Position numbers and translations under genes: made by a program. Below are positions 35,756 through 45,679 of a stretch of 64,000 nucleotides of DNA, piece by piece. Origin of the DNA: Archangiaceae bacterium (GTDB lineage Bacteria; Myxococcota; Myxococcia; Myxococcales; Myxococcaceae); contig JADJNS010000020.1 of assembly GCA_016714225.1 (NCBI GenBank), positions 230,470 to 294,469 of the forward strand. Direction: 5' to 3'. Position 1 is the first letter of the stretch. The number at the start of each line of letters is the position of its first letter. A model generated the notes under the pieces. It worked only from the letters and a program-made list of their open reading frames with translations, ran no database searches and was not told the origin of the DNA.

Positions 35756-36805
35756 TCAGACCTGCTTCATCAGCTCGGCCTTCTTGGCCTGGAACTCTTC
35801 TTCGGTGATGAGCCCCGCGACCTTGAGCTCGTTGAGCTCTTTCAAGCGGTCGAGCACCGAGCGCCCGGCGCCGGTCTGCGCGGCCTGCTGCGCCGCGGCC
35901 TGGGTCTGCGCGTTGTTCTGCTGCTGCTGGTTGGCGAACATGTTGGCCATGCCGAAGCCCATGCCCATGCCCATGCCCTGCAGCGCGCCGCTGCCGCCTT
36001 CGCCGCCGCCCTTCGACATGCCCTCGGCCGCGCCCAGCATCGCCTGACCCTGCGCGTAGTTCTGAAAGCCACCCGCCAGGCGCGAGTACGCCACGTCTTT
36101 GGTGAGCTTCTTCAGCGTCGCTTCGTCTTCCGGCTTGATGGTGATGGTGAAGTTGCCGAAGCGAATGATGGTGAGGCCGTACGGGTCGACGTGCGGCTTG
36201 CAGCCCGCCACCACCTCGGTCTCGATCTCTTCGGTGTACGCGCCCGAGGTCACGTCGAGCAGCGGCCACTTCTTCTTCACGATCAGCTCGGCGATGCGGT
36301 CGCGCGTCACCTTGAGCACCTGGTTCTTGAACCAGCCGAGAAACTCTTCGTTGCTGGCCTTGCGCATGCCGACCAGGCCCACCACCAGCTTCTGCGCGTC
36401 GGTCACCTTCAGCGAGAAGTCGCCGTAGACCATCGCGCCGATGCCCAGGCCCGAGTCGGGGTCACGCATCTCGCCCACCGGCCCGCCGAACTTGATCGAG
36501 GGGAACTCGCGAATGGTGACGAAGTAGATCTCGGCGATGAACAGGTTGCCGCCGGTGACCTTCTCGAGCAGCGCCGAGAGAAACGGCACGTTGCTGGTGT
36601 CGAGCTGGTGCCGCCCCGGCCCCAGCTGACCGACGATCTGACCGTCCTTCACGAAGAGCGCGACCTCGTCGGCCGCGACCGTGAGCTGGGTCATCATGCG
36701 GACGTTCTTCTCGGGGTACTTGTAGATGATCCAATCTTTGGCGGCGTCGTCGCGCGCGATGAAGTTGCGCTGCGCTTCGGCTTTCAGCCCGTCGAAAAGT
36801 CCCAT
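35756..36805 (-). CDS. SPFH-domain (YdjI/virion-core-like) protein with SHOCT tail
   Basis: AGGAG precedes the ATG at 36805. Residues about 20-240 are a band-7/SPFH domain of the YdjI-like type (DWIIYKYPEKN, LGPGRHQLDTSNVP, TIREFPSIKFGGPVGE). A Gly/Met-rich (GMGMGMGFGM) and Gln-rich stretch leads to a C-terminal SHOCT motif (LKELNELKVAGLITEEEFQ). SPFH proteins scaffold membrane microdomains and oligomerise; the SHOCT tail is a small oligomerisation or binding helix pair. It is followed by a zinc-ribbon gene, the common partner in other bacteria. Confidence 0.9.
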   Translation of the reverse strand: MGLFDGLKAEAQRNFIARDDAAKDWIIYKYPEKNVRMMTQLTVAADEVALFVKDGQIVGQLGPGRHQLDTSNVPFLSALLEKVTGGNLFIAEIYFVTIREFPSIKFGGPVGEMRDPDSGLGIGAMVYGDFSLKVTDAQKLVVGLVGMRKASNEEFLGWFKNQVLKVTRDRIAELIVKKKWPLLDVTSGAYTEEIETEVVAGCKPHVDPYGLTIIRFGNFTITIKPEDEATLKKLTKDVAYSRLAGGFQNYAQGQAMLGAAEGMSKGGGEGGSGALQGMGMGMGFGMANMFANQQQQNNAQTQAAAQQAAQTGAGRSVLDRLKELNELKVAGLITEEEFQAKKAELMKQV

Positions 36806-36985
36806 GGTCTGTCGCTCCTGTGGAAGGTGCCCCTACTCGAAGGTATGAACACCGCGCGTGGGTAGCAAGCCCGCCGTTTGCAGATGAGGCCCCCCCTGCC
36901 CCCGTCAGCCCGGCCGAAGCGTTCGTAGAAGCGACCGCCTGACTGGGGCGCGCAATGGGGGTGAGGCTCGAGCGTACCGGGGGGC

Positions 36986-37645
36986 ATGATCGCTCTCCCT
37001 CTCTCGCTGGTCCTCGCGGCCGCTGTCACCCAGAACCGCCCGGTCGAGTCGTTTCATTCCGTCTCGTTGAGCGGGGGGCTGCACGTCACCGTGCACAAAG
37101 GCAAAGCCCCCGCGCTCACGCTGAGCGGCGAGTCGAGAGAGGTCGAGAAGATCGAGACCTTCGTGAAGGGCGGCCAGCTCACCGTGCGCCCCAAGAACGA
37201 GGTCGAGCGCAGCGACGAGTCGGTGAAGGTCGACCTCACCGTCACCACGCTCGACGGCCTCGAGGCCTCGGGCGGCGTCACCGTCGTCGGCGAAGGCCTG
37301 GCCTCGCAGAAGTGCGCGCTCGAGCTCTCGGGCGGGGTCGAGGTCGACCTGCAGGGCCTGAGCTGCGACGCGCTGAACGTCGAGGCGAGCGGCGGCGCGC
37401 GGCTCAAGCTGGCCGGCGCCGCGAAGACGCTCGGCCTCGACCTGAGCGGCGGCGTGCAGCTCGAGACCCGCGCGATGAGCGTCAGCGACGCGAAGATCAA
37501 GGCCTCGGGCGGAGTCAGCGGCCGCGTCGCCGTCGCCGACACGCTCGAGACCGACTTGAGCGGCGGAGTGTCGCTCAAGGTGAAGGGCCACCCCCGCTTC
37601 TCGCGCAACGACAGCGACATCTCGGCGAGCCTGCGCTTCGAGTGA
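36986..37645 (+). CDS. Secreted DUF2807 (GIN-domain) protein
   Basis: After a signal peptide (MIALPLSLVLAAAV) the 219-residue protein is a beta-solenoid-like DUF2807 domain. Regular strands are separated by SGG turns (SLSGGLHVTVHKG, EASGGVTVVGEG, ELSGGVEVDLQG, DLSGGVQLETRA, KASGGVSGRVA). This fold (head GIN domain) is found in secreted or surface proteins, mostly with no known activity. The gene stands alone on the plus strand and converges with the coiled-coil methyltransferase gene, 4 bp apart. Confidence 0.9.
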   Translation: MIALPLSLVLAAAVTQNRPVESFHSVSLSGGLHVTVHKGKAPALTLSGESREVEKIETFVKGGQLTVRPKNEVERSDESVKVDLTVTTLDGLEASGGVTVVGEGLASQKCALELSGGVEVDLQGLSCDALNVEASGGARLKLAGAAKTLGLDLSGGVQLETRAMSVSDAKIKASGGVSGRVAVADTLETDLSGGVSLKVKGHPRFSRNDSDISASLRFE

Positions 37646-37649
37646 GCGC

Positions 37650-38993
37650 CTACTGCTTCACGGTGTCCTTCACCGTGAGCCCCTCGATCGCCACCGACAG
37701 CTGAGCGCGCGTCAGCGACAGCTGCACCTCGAGCTCGGCGCGCTCGGCCTGCACCTCGGTGACCTTCGCGGTGAGCGCCGCGGCGCCCTCTTCCCGCTCG
37801 CGGGTCAGCGCGCGCTGCGCCTCGAGCGCCTTCTCGGCCGCCGACACCTTCAGCTCGAGGCTGGCCCGCTCGCGACGGTGCGTCTCGGCCTCGGCGAGCA
37901 GCGTCTCGAGCTGCGCCCGCTCTTTCTCGAGCGACGCGGCGGCCTCGGCGAGCTGCTGCTCGAGCGCGGCGCGCGCCGAGGCGTCGGCGGCAGACGCCTC
38001 GCGGGCCAGCGCCTGGGTTCGCAAGAGCCGCGCCTCGTGCTCGACCTGCCGGGCCTCGAGCTCTTCGGCCAGCCGGGCGGCTTCGGCGCGGGCCTCGTCG
38101 GCGATGCCCCCGCGCACAATCTTCGCCTTCAGGCCGTCGCGCTCCGCCAGCGCCTGGGCCGCCAGCAGCTCGGCGCGCTCGGCCTCTTCGATCGCCTGTT
38201 GGGTGCGGCGCTCGAGCTCTTCGACCCGCACCTGGTCGACCTCGCTGTTCAGCTCGCTGGCCAGCCCGAGCGGGTCGGCCAGCGCGCTCTGCAGCCGCCC
38301 GTTGAGCTCATCGAGCACTTGCGGGGCGAGCGGCGTGAGCGACGCGGCGCTCACCGGCAGCGGCTCGATGCCGCACACGTACAGGCGGTACGCCGGCGCC
38401 GCCTGACCGGCCAGCGACTCGTCGAGCGCGGTCTCGACGTCGTCGCGCCCCTCGGGGGTCACCGCGTAGCCGAAGAAGAGCGTCTGGCTGGCCACGTCGA
38501 CGCAGCGAAACGAGCCCTTCAGCCGCAGCGCCAGCTCGTCGACCCTGCCGTGCCGCGGCGCAGAGACGCGCCGGCCCAGGTCCGAGATCGCCATGCCCTC
38601 TTCCTGCCGCACCGCCAGCACCAGCCGCCCGCGGCGCGACAAGAGGCGCTTGAGCTGCGCCAGGCGCGACGCATCGAGCGTGCGCGGCTCGACGCCGTGC
38701 ACGCACACCAGGTCGAAGGTGCGCCCCGACAGCGAGTCGAGGCCGGCGTCGCTGAAGGTCACCCCGCCCACCTGCACCTCGGGGTCGGTGAGCGCGCGGG
38801 CCACCGCGTCCGAGTCGCCGTCGAGCGCGGTGACCGACGCAGCGCCGCGCTCGATGAGAAACCGGGCGCTGTGCCCGGCGGTGAGCGCGACCGCTCCCAC
38901 CTCGAGCACGGTGCTCTGGGGAATCAGCGTCTCGAGAAAGACGTAGCGGGGAAGTACTTCTCCCTCGCCCGGGAGTGTCGGAACCCTCGCCAT
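37650..38993 (-). CDS. Methyltransferase-like protein with long C-terminal coiled coil
   Basis: Residues about 1-160 look like a class I SAM methyltransferase fold (VLEVGAVALTAGHSARFLI, then VTALDGDSD, then FDLVCVHGVEP and LLSRRGRLVLAVRQ). The usual GxGxG loop is degenerate, so activity is doubtful. From residue about 240 to 440 the protein is a continuous coiled coil rich in Ala, Glu, Leu and Arg. It is the last gene of a minus-strand unit after a GT39-like enzyme and an ABC transporter, 30 bp after the permease. The layout resembles myxobacterial cytoplasmic scaffold proteins with pseudo-enzyme heads, which is inference. Confidence 0.8.
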   Translation of the reverse strand: MARVPTLPGEGEVLPRYVFLETLIPQSTVLEVGAVALTAGHSARFLIERGAASVTALDGDSDAVARALTDPEVQVGGVTFSDAGLDSLSGRTFDLVCVHGVEPRTLDASRLAQLKRLLSRRGRLVLAVRQEEGMAISDLGRRVSAPRHGRVDELALRLKGSFRCVDVASQTLFFGYAVTPEGRDDVETALDESLAGQAAPAYRLYVCGIEPLPVSAASLTPLAPQVLDELNGRLQSALADPLGLASELNSEVDQVRVEELERRTQQAIEEAERAELLAAQALAERDGLKAKIVRGGIADEARAEAARLAEELEARQVEHEARLLRTQALAREASAADASARAALEQQLAEAAASLEKERAQLETLLAEAETHRRERASLELKVSAAEKALEAQRALTREREEGAAALTAKVTEVQAERAELEVQLSLTRAQLSVAIEGLTVKDTVKQ

Positions 38994-39023
38994 CGCGAGC
39001 TCGGGGTTATAGCCCGACTGCCG

Positions 39024-39809
39024 TCAGCCCCAGCGGGTCATCAGCCGCTCGCGATCGAACAGGCGTGTAGCCGCGAGTAAGAGCCCCACGTCGAGCACCA
39101 GCACGAACGCGGTGATGAGCAGGTAATAGGTGAAGCCGGCCTTCAAGAAGCCGCCGAACTGCCCCGCGGCCAGGCCCACCAGCGGCAGCACGGTCATGCC
39201 GGCGAGCTGCTGCGCCAGGCGCGAGTCTCCCACCCTCCCTGAGATGACCACCGCCACGCCGTTGCCGAAGAACGCGAACAGCGGCGCGATGACGAAGACC
39301 CCGAAGGTCCACATCGGGGTCGGCAGCACCGCGGCACCCGCGGCGAAGTCGACGGTGAGGCACAGCAGGCCGAAGGCGAGAATGCAGATGGCGATCGCCG
39401 GCACCAGCGAGGCGAGCGACTTGCCGATCAGCAGCTCGAGCCCGGTGACCGGCGAGGCGAGCAGCGGCTCGAGCGTGCGGCGCTCTTTCTCTCCGGCGAT
39501 GGCGAACGACGAGACCAGAATCGGCACGAACACCGGCATGATCAGGTACACCGAGAACCAGTCGACCAGCACCTTGTCGATGAGAAAGCGCACCGCGTCG
39601 GGCCCGCGCACGGTGGCCTCGTAGTACCGGGCGATCACCTCGAGGTTCGGGTCATCGGGCCGCCGCGCATACGCCCACACCACCCCGGCCGGCACCACCA
39701 CCAGCATCAGCGGCAGCGCCGACATCGAGGCCAGCAGCGCGCGGTTCTTGCGCAGGTCGAGAAAGTCTTTCCAGAAGATGGCCCGCGCCCGCGCCCACGA
39801 GAAATTCAT
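39024..39809 (-). CDS. ABC-2 type transporter permease
   Basis: The 261-residue protein has about six membrane segments and the ABC-2 permease signature near the middle (FAIAGEKERRTLEPLLASPVTG, with the ERRTLE motif). It starts 31 bp after the ATPase gene and should form the inner-membrane channel of the same exporter. This subfamily (NatB/YhaP/GldF-like) includes sodium and drug exporters and gliding-linked transporters, so the substrate is open. Confidence 0.9.
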   Translation of the reverse strand: MNFSWARARAIFWKDFLDLRKNRALLASMSALPLMLVVVPAGVVWAYARRPDDPNLEVIARYYEATVRGPDAVRFLIDKVLVDWFSVYLIMPVFVPILVSSFAIAGEKERRTLEPLLASPVTGLELLIGKSLASLVPAIAICILAFGLLCLTVDFAAGAAVLPTPMWTFGVFVIAPLFAFFGNGVAVVISGRVGDSRLAQQLAGMTVLPLVGLAAGQFGGFLKAGFTYYLLITAFVLVLDVGLLLAATRLFDRERLMTRWG

Positions 39810-39840
39810 GACGGGCTCCCCACGTCGAGAATCACGGTGA

Positions 39841-40755
39841 TCAACTTGCCTCTTCTCTCACCAGCTCGAGGTACGCCTCTTCCAACGGCCGCGCCGCGCG
39901 GGTCACCGCGTAGATGCGCGCACCGGTGGCGGCCAGCTGCGCCACCACGTCGGGCGCCTGCCCTTCGTTCGCCAGCATCACCGTGAGCCGCGAGCCTTCG
40001 GCCAGCGCCTCGGGGTGAAACGGCAGCCGCCCCAGCGCCGGCACCCACGCCGCCGCGTCTCCCTCGACGCGTATCTCGAGCGCCAGCCCCTCGCGCTTGA
40101 GCTCGGTGAGCGAGGCCACCCGCCGCAGCCGGTTCTTGATCACCGCCACCCGGGTGCACAGCCGCTCGACCTCGGCGAGGTTGTGGCTGCACAGAATCAG
40201 CGTGCGCCCTTCGGCGGCGAGCTCGGCCACCGCGTCGCGCACCGTGCGCGCGCTCTCGGGGTCGAGCCCGCTGGTGGGCTCGTCGAGAAACACCACCGAC
40301 GGCTCGTGCACCAGCGTGCGCACGATGGCCAGCTTCTGCCGCATGCCCTTGCTGAAGCCGCCCACCGGCTCGTCCGACCGGCCGCCCAGCCCGAAGCGCT
40401 CGAGGTTCTTCTCTGCCTTGCGCCAGGCGGCCTGCTCGTCGACCTCGTTGAGCCGCATGTAGAAGACCAGGTTCTCGCGCGCGGTGAGCCGGTCGTAGAG
40501 GCCCGGCTGCTCGGTGAGCAGCCCGACCTTGCGCCGCAGCCGCGGGTCTGAGAGCGCGTGGCCGCACACCGTCGCCGACCCCGAGGTGGGCGCAATCAGC
40601 CCGGTGAGCATGCGCACGGTGGTGGTCTTGCCCGCCCCATTGGGCCCGAGCAGACCGAACACCTCACCGGGGCTGACCTCGAACGACAGCCCCTCGACGG
40701 CCATGCGCTCGCCGAACTTGCGGGCGAGCTCTTCGACGATGACCGACGGGGGCAA
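39841..40755 (-). CDS. ABC transporter ATP-binding protein
   Basis: The 304-residue ATPase has Walker A GPNGAGKTT, the Q loop TEQPGLYDRL, the signature FSKGMRQKLA (variant of LSGGQ), Walker B VVFLDEPTSG and the H loop ILCSHNL. The about 90-residue C-terminal extension is typical of the CcmA/NatA/GldA branch. The start is a TTG, 13 bp after the glycosyltransferase stop. It drives the permease encoded next. The substrate could be a lipid-linked glycan given the upstream GT, but that is only context. Confidence 0.92.
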   Translation of the reverse strand: MPPSVIVEELARKFGERMAVEGLSFEVSPGEVFGLLGPNGAGKTTTVRMLTGLIAPTSGSATVCGHALSDPRLRRKVGLLTEQPGLYDRLTARENLVFYMRLNEVDEQAAWRKAEKNLERFGLGGRSDEPVGGFSKGMRQKLAIVRTLVHEPSVVFLDEPTSGLDPESARTVRDAVAELAAEGRTLILCSHNLAEVERLCTRVAVIKNRLRRVASLTELKREGLALEIRVEGDAAAWVPALGRLPFHPEALAEGSRLTVMLANEGQAPDVVAQLAATGARIYAVTRAARPLEEAYLELVREEAS

Positions 40756-40768
40756 GCTCGTGACGAGC

Positions 40769-43258
40769 CTACTCGATGGTCACCAGCACGAACTTGTTGT
40801 TCAGGTCTTTGTCGACGAGCGTGACCTGCTTGTCGGGCCCCACCGCGCCCTTCAAGATTCCCAGGCGGGCGTGCTCGACCAGCGCCCACTCGCGGCCCGG
40901 CTGCTGCGTACTGGTAGAGCAGGTTGTTGTCCTTGATCTGCTTCACCGTGTTGCGCGAGTAGAAGGTCTCTCCGCGCCAGTTCATCAAGAAGGCGGTGAT
41001 CGGCTCGCCCGGCCGGCGCTGCGCGTAGTAGCGCCAGAACTGGTCGCGCTGCGTCCAGTGGTGGGTGAGCTGCACCCAGTGCGACCAGTTGAACCACAGC
41101 ACCCACGCGGTCACCAGTGCCAGCGCGGTCGAGAAGAACGCCACCCGCGCGCGCGCCAGCGCCATGCACGCCAGCACCACGCCGCCGGCCACGAACGAGA
41201 AGCCCATCACCTCTTTGATGTTCGCGGCGTCGGTGACCAGCGGCTGCAGCCAGTCTTCGACCCGCGCGGCCTGCGGGTTGCTGCGCGCGGTCTCGACCTG
41301 AACGCCGCGCACCAACATGCCCAGCGCCGGCAGGCCGGCGATCGCGGCGCAGGCGTAGAGCACGAAGTTGTTGCCCTCTTTGGTGCGGGTCGCCTCGTAG
41401 AAGAACCAGGCGGCGCCGGCGGCGAAGGCGAGCCCGAAGTACACCAGCGGAGAGTTGCGCGCGTCGGTGGCCGAGACGATCACCGCCGCGAAGCCCAGCG
41501 CCGCGAGCGTGACCGCCAGGCCCTTGAGCGGAGCCGGCCGCCTCGCCGACGTGGCCTCGAAGAACAGGTAGCCGCCCACCCCGAGCAGCGCGATGGCCAG
41601 CAGGTCAGAGAGCCACAGCGGCCGCGAGGCGAAGAGGTTGAGCTGGGTCTGCACCATCTCGAACGGGTACGGGCGGTCGTAGTTGTAGACGAACAGGTCG
41701 GTGAAGTTCTTCGGGTTGCCGGCGAGGTCTTTGCCGACCAGCACGAAGAACGGCACGCCCAGCAGCAGCGACAGGCCGTGCCTGGCGATGCCCTCGGACC
41801 ACAACCGGTCGAGGAACAGGCCGATCAGAATCGCCAGCGCCGGCAGCATCGGCAGCACGTAGTGGTGGAACTTGGTCGCCGACGAGCCGATCAGCGCGAA
41901 GGTGCCGGCCAGCCACACCGCGGCGATCACGCCCACCTTGTCTTGGGGGTCTTGCCCGCGAATGGTGAGCCGCGCGACCACCGCGAACGCGCCCGGCACG
42001 CACACCGACCAGGGGAAGGTGGCGAAGCCGCCCTGCTCGATGAAGTAGGTGAACGTGCCGCCCGGAGTGGTGGTGTGCACGCCGCTGGCGAGCCGGCCGA
42101 AGTTGTCGTGCACCAGCACGCGGAACCAGAACAGCTTCCCTTCGTCGTCGACCTGCGGAAACGAGAACATCACCCAGTACCAGGGTATGGCGACGGCCAG
42201 GAAGATGAGCGCGCCGGTGCCCACCCGCATGCGGAAGAACTCGGCGAAGAACGAGGGAATGCTGCGGTCGTTCTTCACCACCCGGTCGAGCATCAGGGTG
42301 AACGCCAGCACGAACGCGAACAGGCCCGGCACCGCGCCCACCAGGTGGCGAATCGGGTTCGGGTCGGCGCCCCACAGCGCCGCAGCCGCCCCGTACGCCA
42401 CCGCGCCCGCCACCACGCCGGCGATCACCGGGTTGAGCGCTTTTTCCACCAGCCAGCGAAGGTGCTCCTGCCACTCGCGCTGGCGGGTGGGCAGGTGGTT
42501 GAGCACCATGTAGACGACGACCACCGCGATCGGCACCACGCCCAGCGACTCTTTCGACAGCGTGCCCGAACGAGACGAACACCCCAGAACGCGACCCACC
42601 ACCCGTCGCGCTTCGGCTGGGTGAGCGAGCCGTCGATCAGCGCCACGATGGCGCACGCCATCGCGCAGATGTTCGCGGCGATCATCGGGGTGTCGGTCAC
42701 CGCCTGCCGCGAGATGAGGAAGTAGAGCGGCATGGTGACCAGCACGAACGCCGTGGCCAGCCCGACCCGCGACTTCGTCACCCGCGCCAACGCGTAGGCG
42801 AGCAGCGCCACCGCGAGAATCGAGAACAGCACGAAGGGCAGGCGAAAGCCCCACTCCGTCCACAGGCCCAGCGCGTCAGACGGGGCCAGCGCGTCGTTGC
42901 TGCTGTTGGGCGCCGCCGCGATGCCGCTGCCCAGCACCTTCATGCCGGCCGCCATCATCCACATCGCGAAGGCGGGCTTCGAGAAGAACCAGGCGTTCTC
43001 CCAGTAGGGGTGCACGTAGTCGTTGCGCTGAATCATCTCGCGCGCGACCTCGCCGTAGTGGGTCTCCCATGGGTCCCACAGCCCGACGGCTCCCAGGTAG
43101 GGCAGCAGCACCAGGCCGGCGAACGCCGCGGCGACCAGCCCCGCGCGCAGCGCCGGCGGGTACTTCATGAAGGGCTTCACGTTGCTCGAGTCGAGGAACT
43201 TCTTGCCCAGCACCGCCTCGGTGAGCGTCTCGTGCGCCTGAGGTTCTTCCATCGCCAT
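40769..43258 (-). CDS. GT39/ArnT-like membrane glycosyltransferase, multiply frameshifted
   Basis: From the ATG at 43258 the protein begins as a GT-C enzyme with the catalytic loop DPWETHYGEVAREM and many membrane spans (about 770 residues in total). It carries three one-base shifts. Two lie close together at about 42582-42585 (run of four C) and 42565-42567 (run of three C); dropping one base at each gives VAFW-VFVSFG-TLSKES. One lies near 40901-40910, after NNLLYQY, and leads into QQPGREWALVEHARLG and the stop at 40769. Such enzymes move a sugar from a polyprenyl-phosphate donor to lipid or protein in the periplasm. It starts a four-gene minus-strand unit. Confidence 0.8.
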
Positions 43259-43403
43259 GGGCGCGCGCCATAGCACCTTTACATTCGGTTGACCTGATCT
43301 GCCTCACCCCGCTGCAGCCCCCCCGCCTTGGGGAACCTCGGGGTGTCGCGCCTCGACCAGAGCTCAACGCCAGGGTCGACGCTCTGGTAAGCCTGAGCAC
43401 CCG

Positions 43404-44772
43404 ATGAAGCTCGATCGCAAGGTTGCGCGCCTCGTTCACGGCTCGATGCACCGCGTCCGCGCGGGCACCTCGGCCGTCGCGTCGAAGGCCTCCGACGCGC
43501 TCGCGAGGGTGGCCGACAAGACCGCGCCGCACGGTGCGCCGGCCGAGGCCTTTCGGCCCTCCTCTTCGGTTGCTCCCGTACGCATGGCGGCGCCCTACTC
43601 AGCCGCCCAGGTCGAGGCGCTGGTCGCACAACACGGCTCTCCGCTCTTGCTGCTCGACTGTGACACCGTGCGACAGTCGTATCGGGCGCTGCAGGCCGCG
43701 CTGCCCGGTGTCACCCTTCACTACGCGGTCAAGGCCCAGCCCGACCCTGCGGTGCTCGCCACCCTGCGCGACGCAGGCAGCTCGTTCGACGTCGCGTCGA
43801 CCGGCGAGCTGCAGCAGCTGCAGGCGCTGGGCATCTCGGCCGAGCGCTGCATTCACACCCACCCCATCAAGACCGACGAAGACATTCGCGCCGCGCTCGC
43901 CGGCGGCGTGAAGACCTTCGTGGTCGACAACCCCGACGAGCTCGCCAAGTTCCGCCCCTACCGCGACCAGGCCCAGGTCATCGTTCGCCTCGCTTTTCGC
44001 AACCCCGAGGCCTCGGCTGACCTCTCGGCCAAGTTCGGCTGCGCTCCCGAGAATGCGCTCGCCCTGCTCGAGCGCGCCAGCCAGCTCGAGGTCGAGGTGA
44101 AGGGCTTCTCGTTTCATGCCGGCTCGCAGAGCGGCACGCCCGACAAGCATGTCGAAGCCGTCGAGACCTGCGCCGCGCTGATGCGTGAGGCCGAGACCCG
44201 CGGGCTGGGCAAGCTCTCGACGCTCGACATCGGCGGCGGCTTCCCCGCGCGGTACGACCCCGGCGTGCCGGACATCGAGACCTTCTGCGCTCCGATTCGC
44301 GCCGCGCTCTCGCAGCTGCCCGGCGACGTCGACGTCATCGCCGAGCCCGGCCGCTACCTCGTCGCCGAGGCCGGCACTTCGCTCGTGTCGGTCACCGGCC
44401 GGGCCGAGCGCGACGGCATCGAGTGGGTCTACGTCGACGACGGGGTGTACGGCTCGTACAACGGCGTGCTCAACGACCACCAGAAGCCGGTGCTCGAGCC
44501 GCTGCGCCCCCGGGGCGAGAGCGAGCTTCGCACCATCGGCGGCCCCACCTGCGACAGCCTCGACGTCATCGCCGAGCGCGCGATGTTGCCCGCACTGCGA
44601 GACGGAGACCTGCTCGTCGCACGCAACATGGGCGCGTACTCGTCGCAGATCGCCACCGACTTCAATGGGCTGCGCCGCGCCAAGGTGCTGCCCATCAACG
44701 TCGCCGCGACCCCCGTCGCAGGCGCCCGGTGCGGTCGCGTCGGCGAGCGGTCGCGCCAACATCGGGTACTGA
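43404..44772 (+). CDS. Ornithine/diaminopimelate decarboxylase-like PLP enzyme (fold III), frameshifted near 3' end
   Basis: After about 65 variable residues the enzyme has the PLP Lys in HYAVKAQPDP, the HAGSQSGT phosphate-side block, DIGGGFPARYD, EPGRYLVAEAG and the catalytic Cys in GGPTCDSLDV. This matches the group IV decarboxylases, closest in motifs to ornithine decarboxylase, which makes putrescine. The frame runs on past 44720 into the antisense of the next gene. Removing one G at 44721-44722 instead gives APGAVASASGRANIGY and a stop at 44772, 5 bp from the convergent gene, which I take as the true end. The N-terminal extension is unusual for ODC. Confidence 0.85.
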
Positions 44773-44776
44773 AGCT

Positions 44777-45124
44777 TCACTCGGCCGCGCGATACGCCTT
44801 CCACCAGCCGCCGCTCACCACGAAGCGGGGGAAGTTGAAGAACTGCTCCACGAAGATGCGGCTCACCGCGTCGAGCGGGCCGTCGAAGGGTATCGCGGGG
44901 CTCTTCTCTTGCGCGTGCCCCACCGCCTGGGCCGCGAAAGCGATCAGCATGCCGCCCAGCGCGAAGATCGCGAAGAACGGCTGCAGGTGCACCAGCGACC
45001 ACCCCAGGTTCACCGTCGACAAGATGAACATCGGCACCGCGACGATGTGAATCAGCAGGTTCAGCTTGCTGCCGTGGAACTCGGGGTAGCCCGCCCACTG
45101 CCACTCCACCAGGTCGCGACGCAT
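44777..45124 (-). CDS. Mpo1-like (DUF962) membrane protein
   Basis: The 115-residue protein has the DUF962 features: W-x-G-Y-P-E-F-H near the start, a conserved NLLIHIVAVPMFI span, a second span (AIFALGGMLIAFAAQAVGH) and the EKSPAIPFDGPLDAVSRIF block. Relatives include yeast Mpo1, a 2-hydroxy fatty acid dioxygenase of phytosphingosine breakdown in which conserved His bind iron. Whether the bacterial protein does the same is not shown. It converges with the decarboxylase gene. Confidence 0.87.
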   Translation of the reverse strand: MRRDLVEWQWAGYPEFHGSKLNLLIHIVAVPMFILSTVNLGWSLVHLQPFFAIFALGGMLIAFAAQAVGHAQEKSPAIPFDGPLDAVSRIFVEQFFNFPRFVVSGGWWKAYRAAE

Positions 45125-45246
45125 GCCAGCGTTCTTAACATCGCTGGCGTTACCGATTCACCGCAGGGGCAAGAACGGCTGACGCTCCGCCTCGACCCGT
45201 TTACCTGCTCTCTCTCGCAGTCGTCTCTCACTCAAAGGAGCAGCTC

Positions 45247-45606
45247 ATGAAACGCCTGTTTGCAGTCGCCGTCGCGATGTTTGCCCTCGTGGCCTTCGCC
45301 GACGAGACCACCACCAAGACCGCGAAGAAGACCACCACCACCACCGCCGACGGAAAGAAGAAGACGGTGACCGGCGAGCAGAAGACCACCAATGACCCGG
45401 CCGGCATGAACAACAGCGTCACCGACACCAACACCCAGAAGACCGAGATGAAGGCCAACGACACCGGCGGCCACGAGACCGACGTCGAGAAGACCGACCA
45501 GCACGACGCGCCGGGCATGAAGAACGACAAGAAGACCACCACCAAGAGCCACGTCGTTCGCGACGCGAACGGCAAGGTGATCGAAGAGAACACCACCACC
45601 AAGTGA
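45247..45606 (+). CDS. Small Thr/Lys-rich secreted protein
   Basis: AAAGGAG lies 6 bases before the ATG. A signal peptide ends at ALVAFA. The mature about 100 residues are highly polar, with runs of Thr and Lys (TTTKTAKKTTTTTADGKKK, ending IEENTTTK), no Cys and no hydrophobic core, so it is probably disordered. It has its own strong promoter-proximal position and a strong terminator 17 bp after the stop. This suggests an abundant single-gene transcript. Function unknown. Confidence 0.82.
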   Translation: MKRLFAVAVAMFALVAFADETTTKTAKKTTTTTADGKKKTVTGEQKTTNDPAGMNNSVTDTNTQKTEMKANDTGGHETDVEKTDQHDAPGMKNDKKTTTKSHVVRDANGKVIEENTTTK

Positions 45607-45622
45607 GCGCAGGACGAGCGCC

Positions 45623-45664
45623 GCGGCGGGACCCTCGACGTGAGGGTCCCGCCGCATTCTTTTG
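45623..45664 (+). terminator. Strong Rho-independent terminator
   Basis: A perfect 14-bp GC-rich stem (45623-45636 with 45642-45655) with a 5-base loop is followed by ATTCTTTT. It ends the transcript of the small Thr/Lys-rich protein and separates it from the convergent lipoprotein gene. Confidence 0.93.
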
Positions 45665-45679
45665 GGGCGCTCGCCGCCT

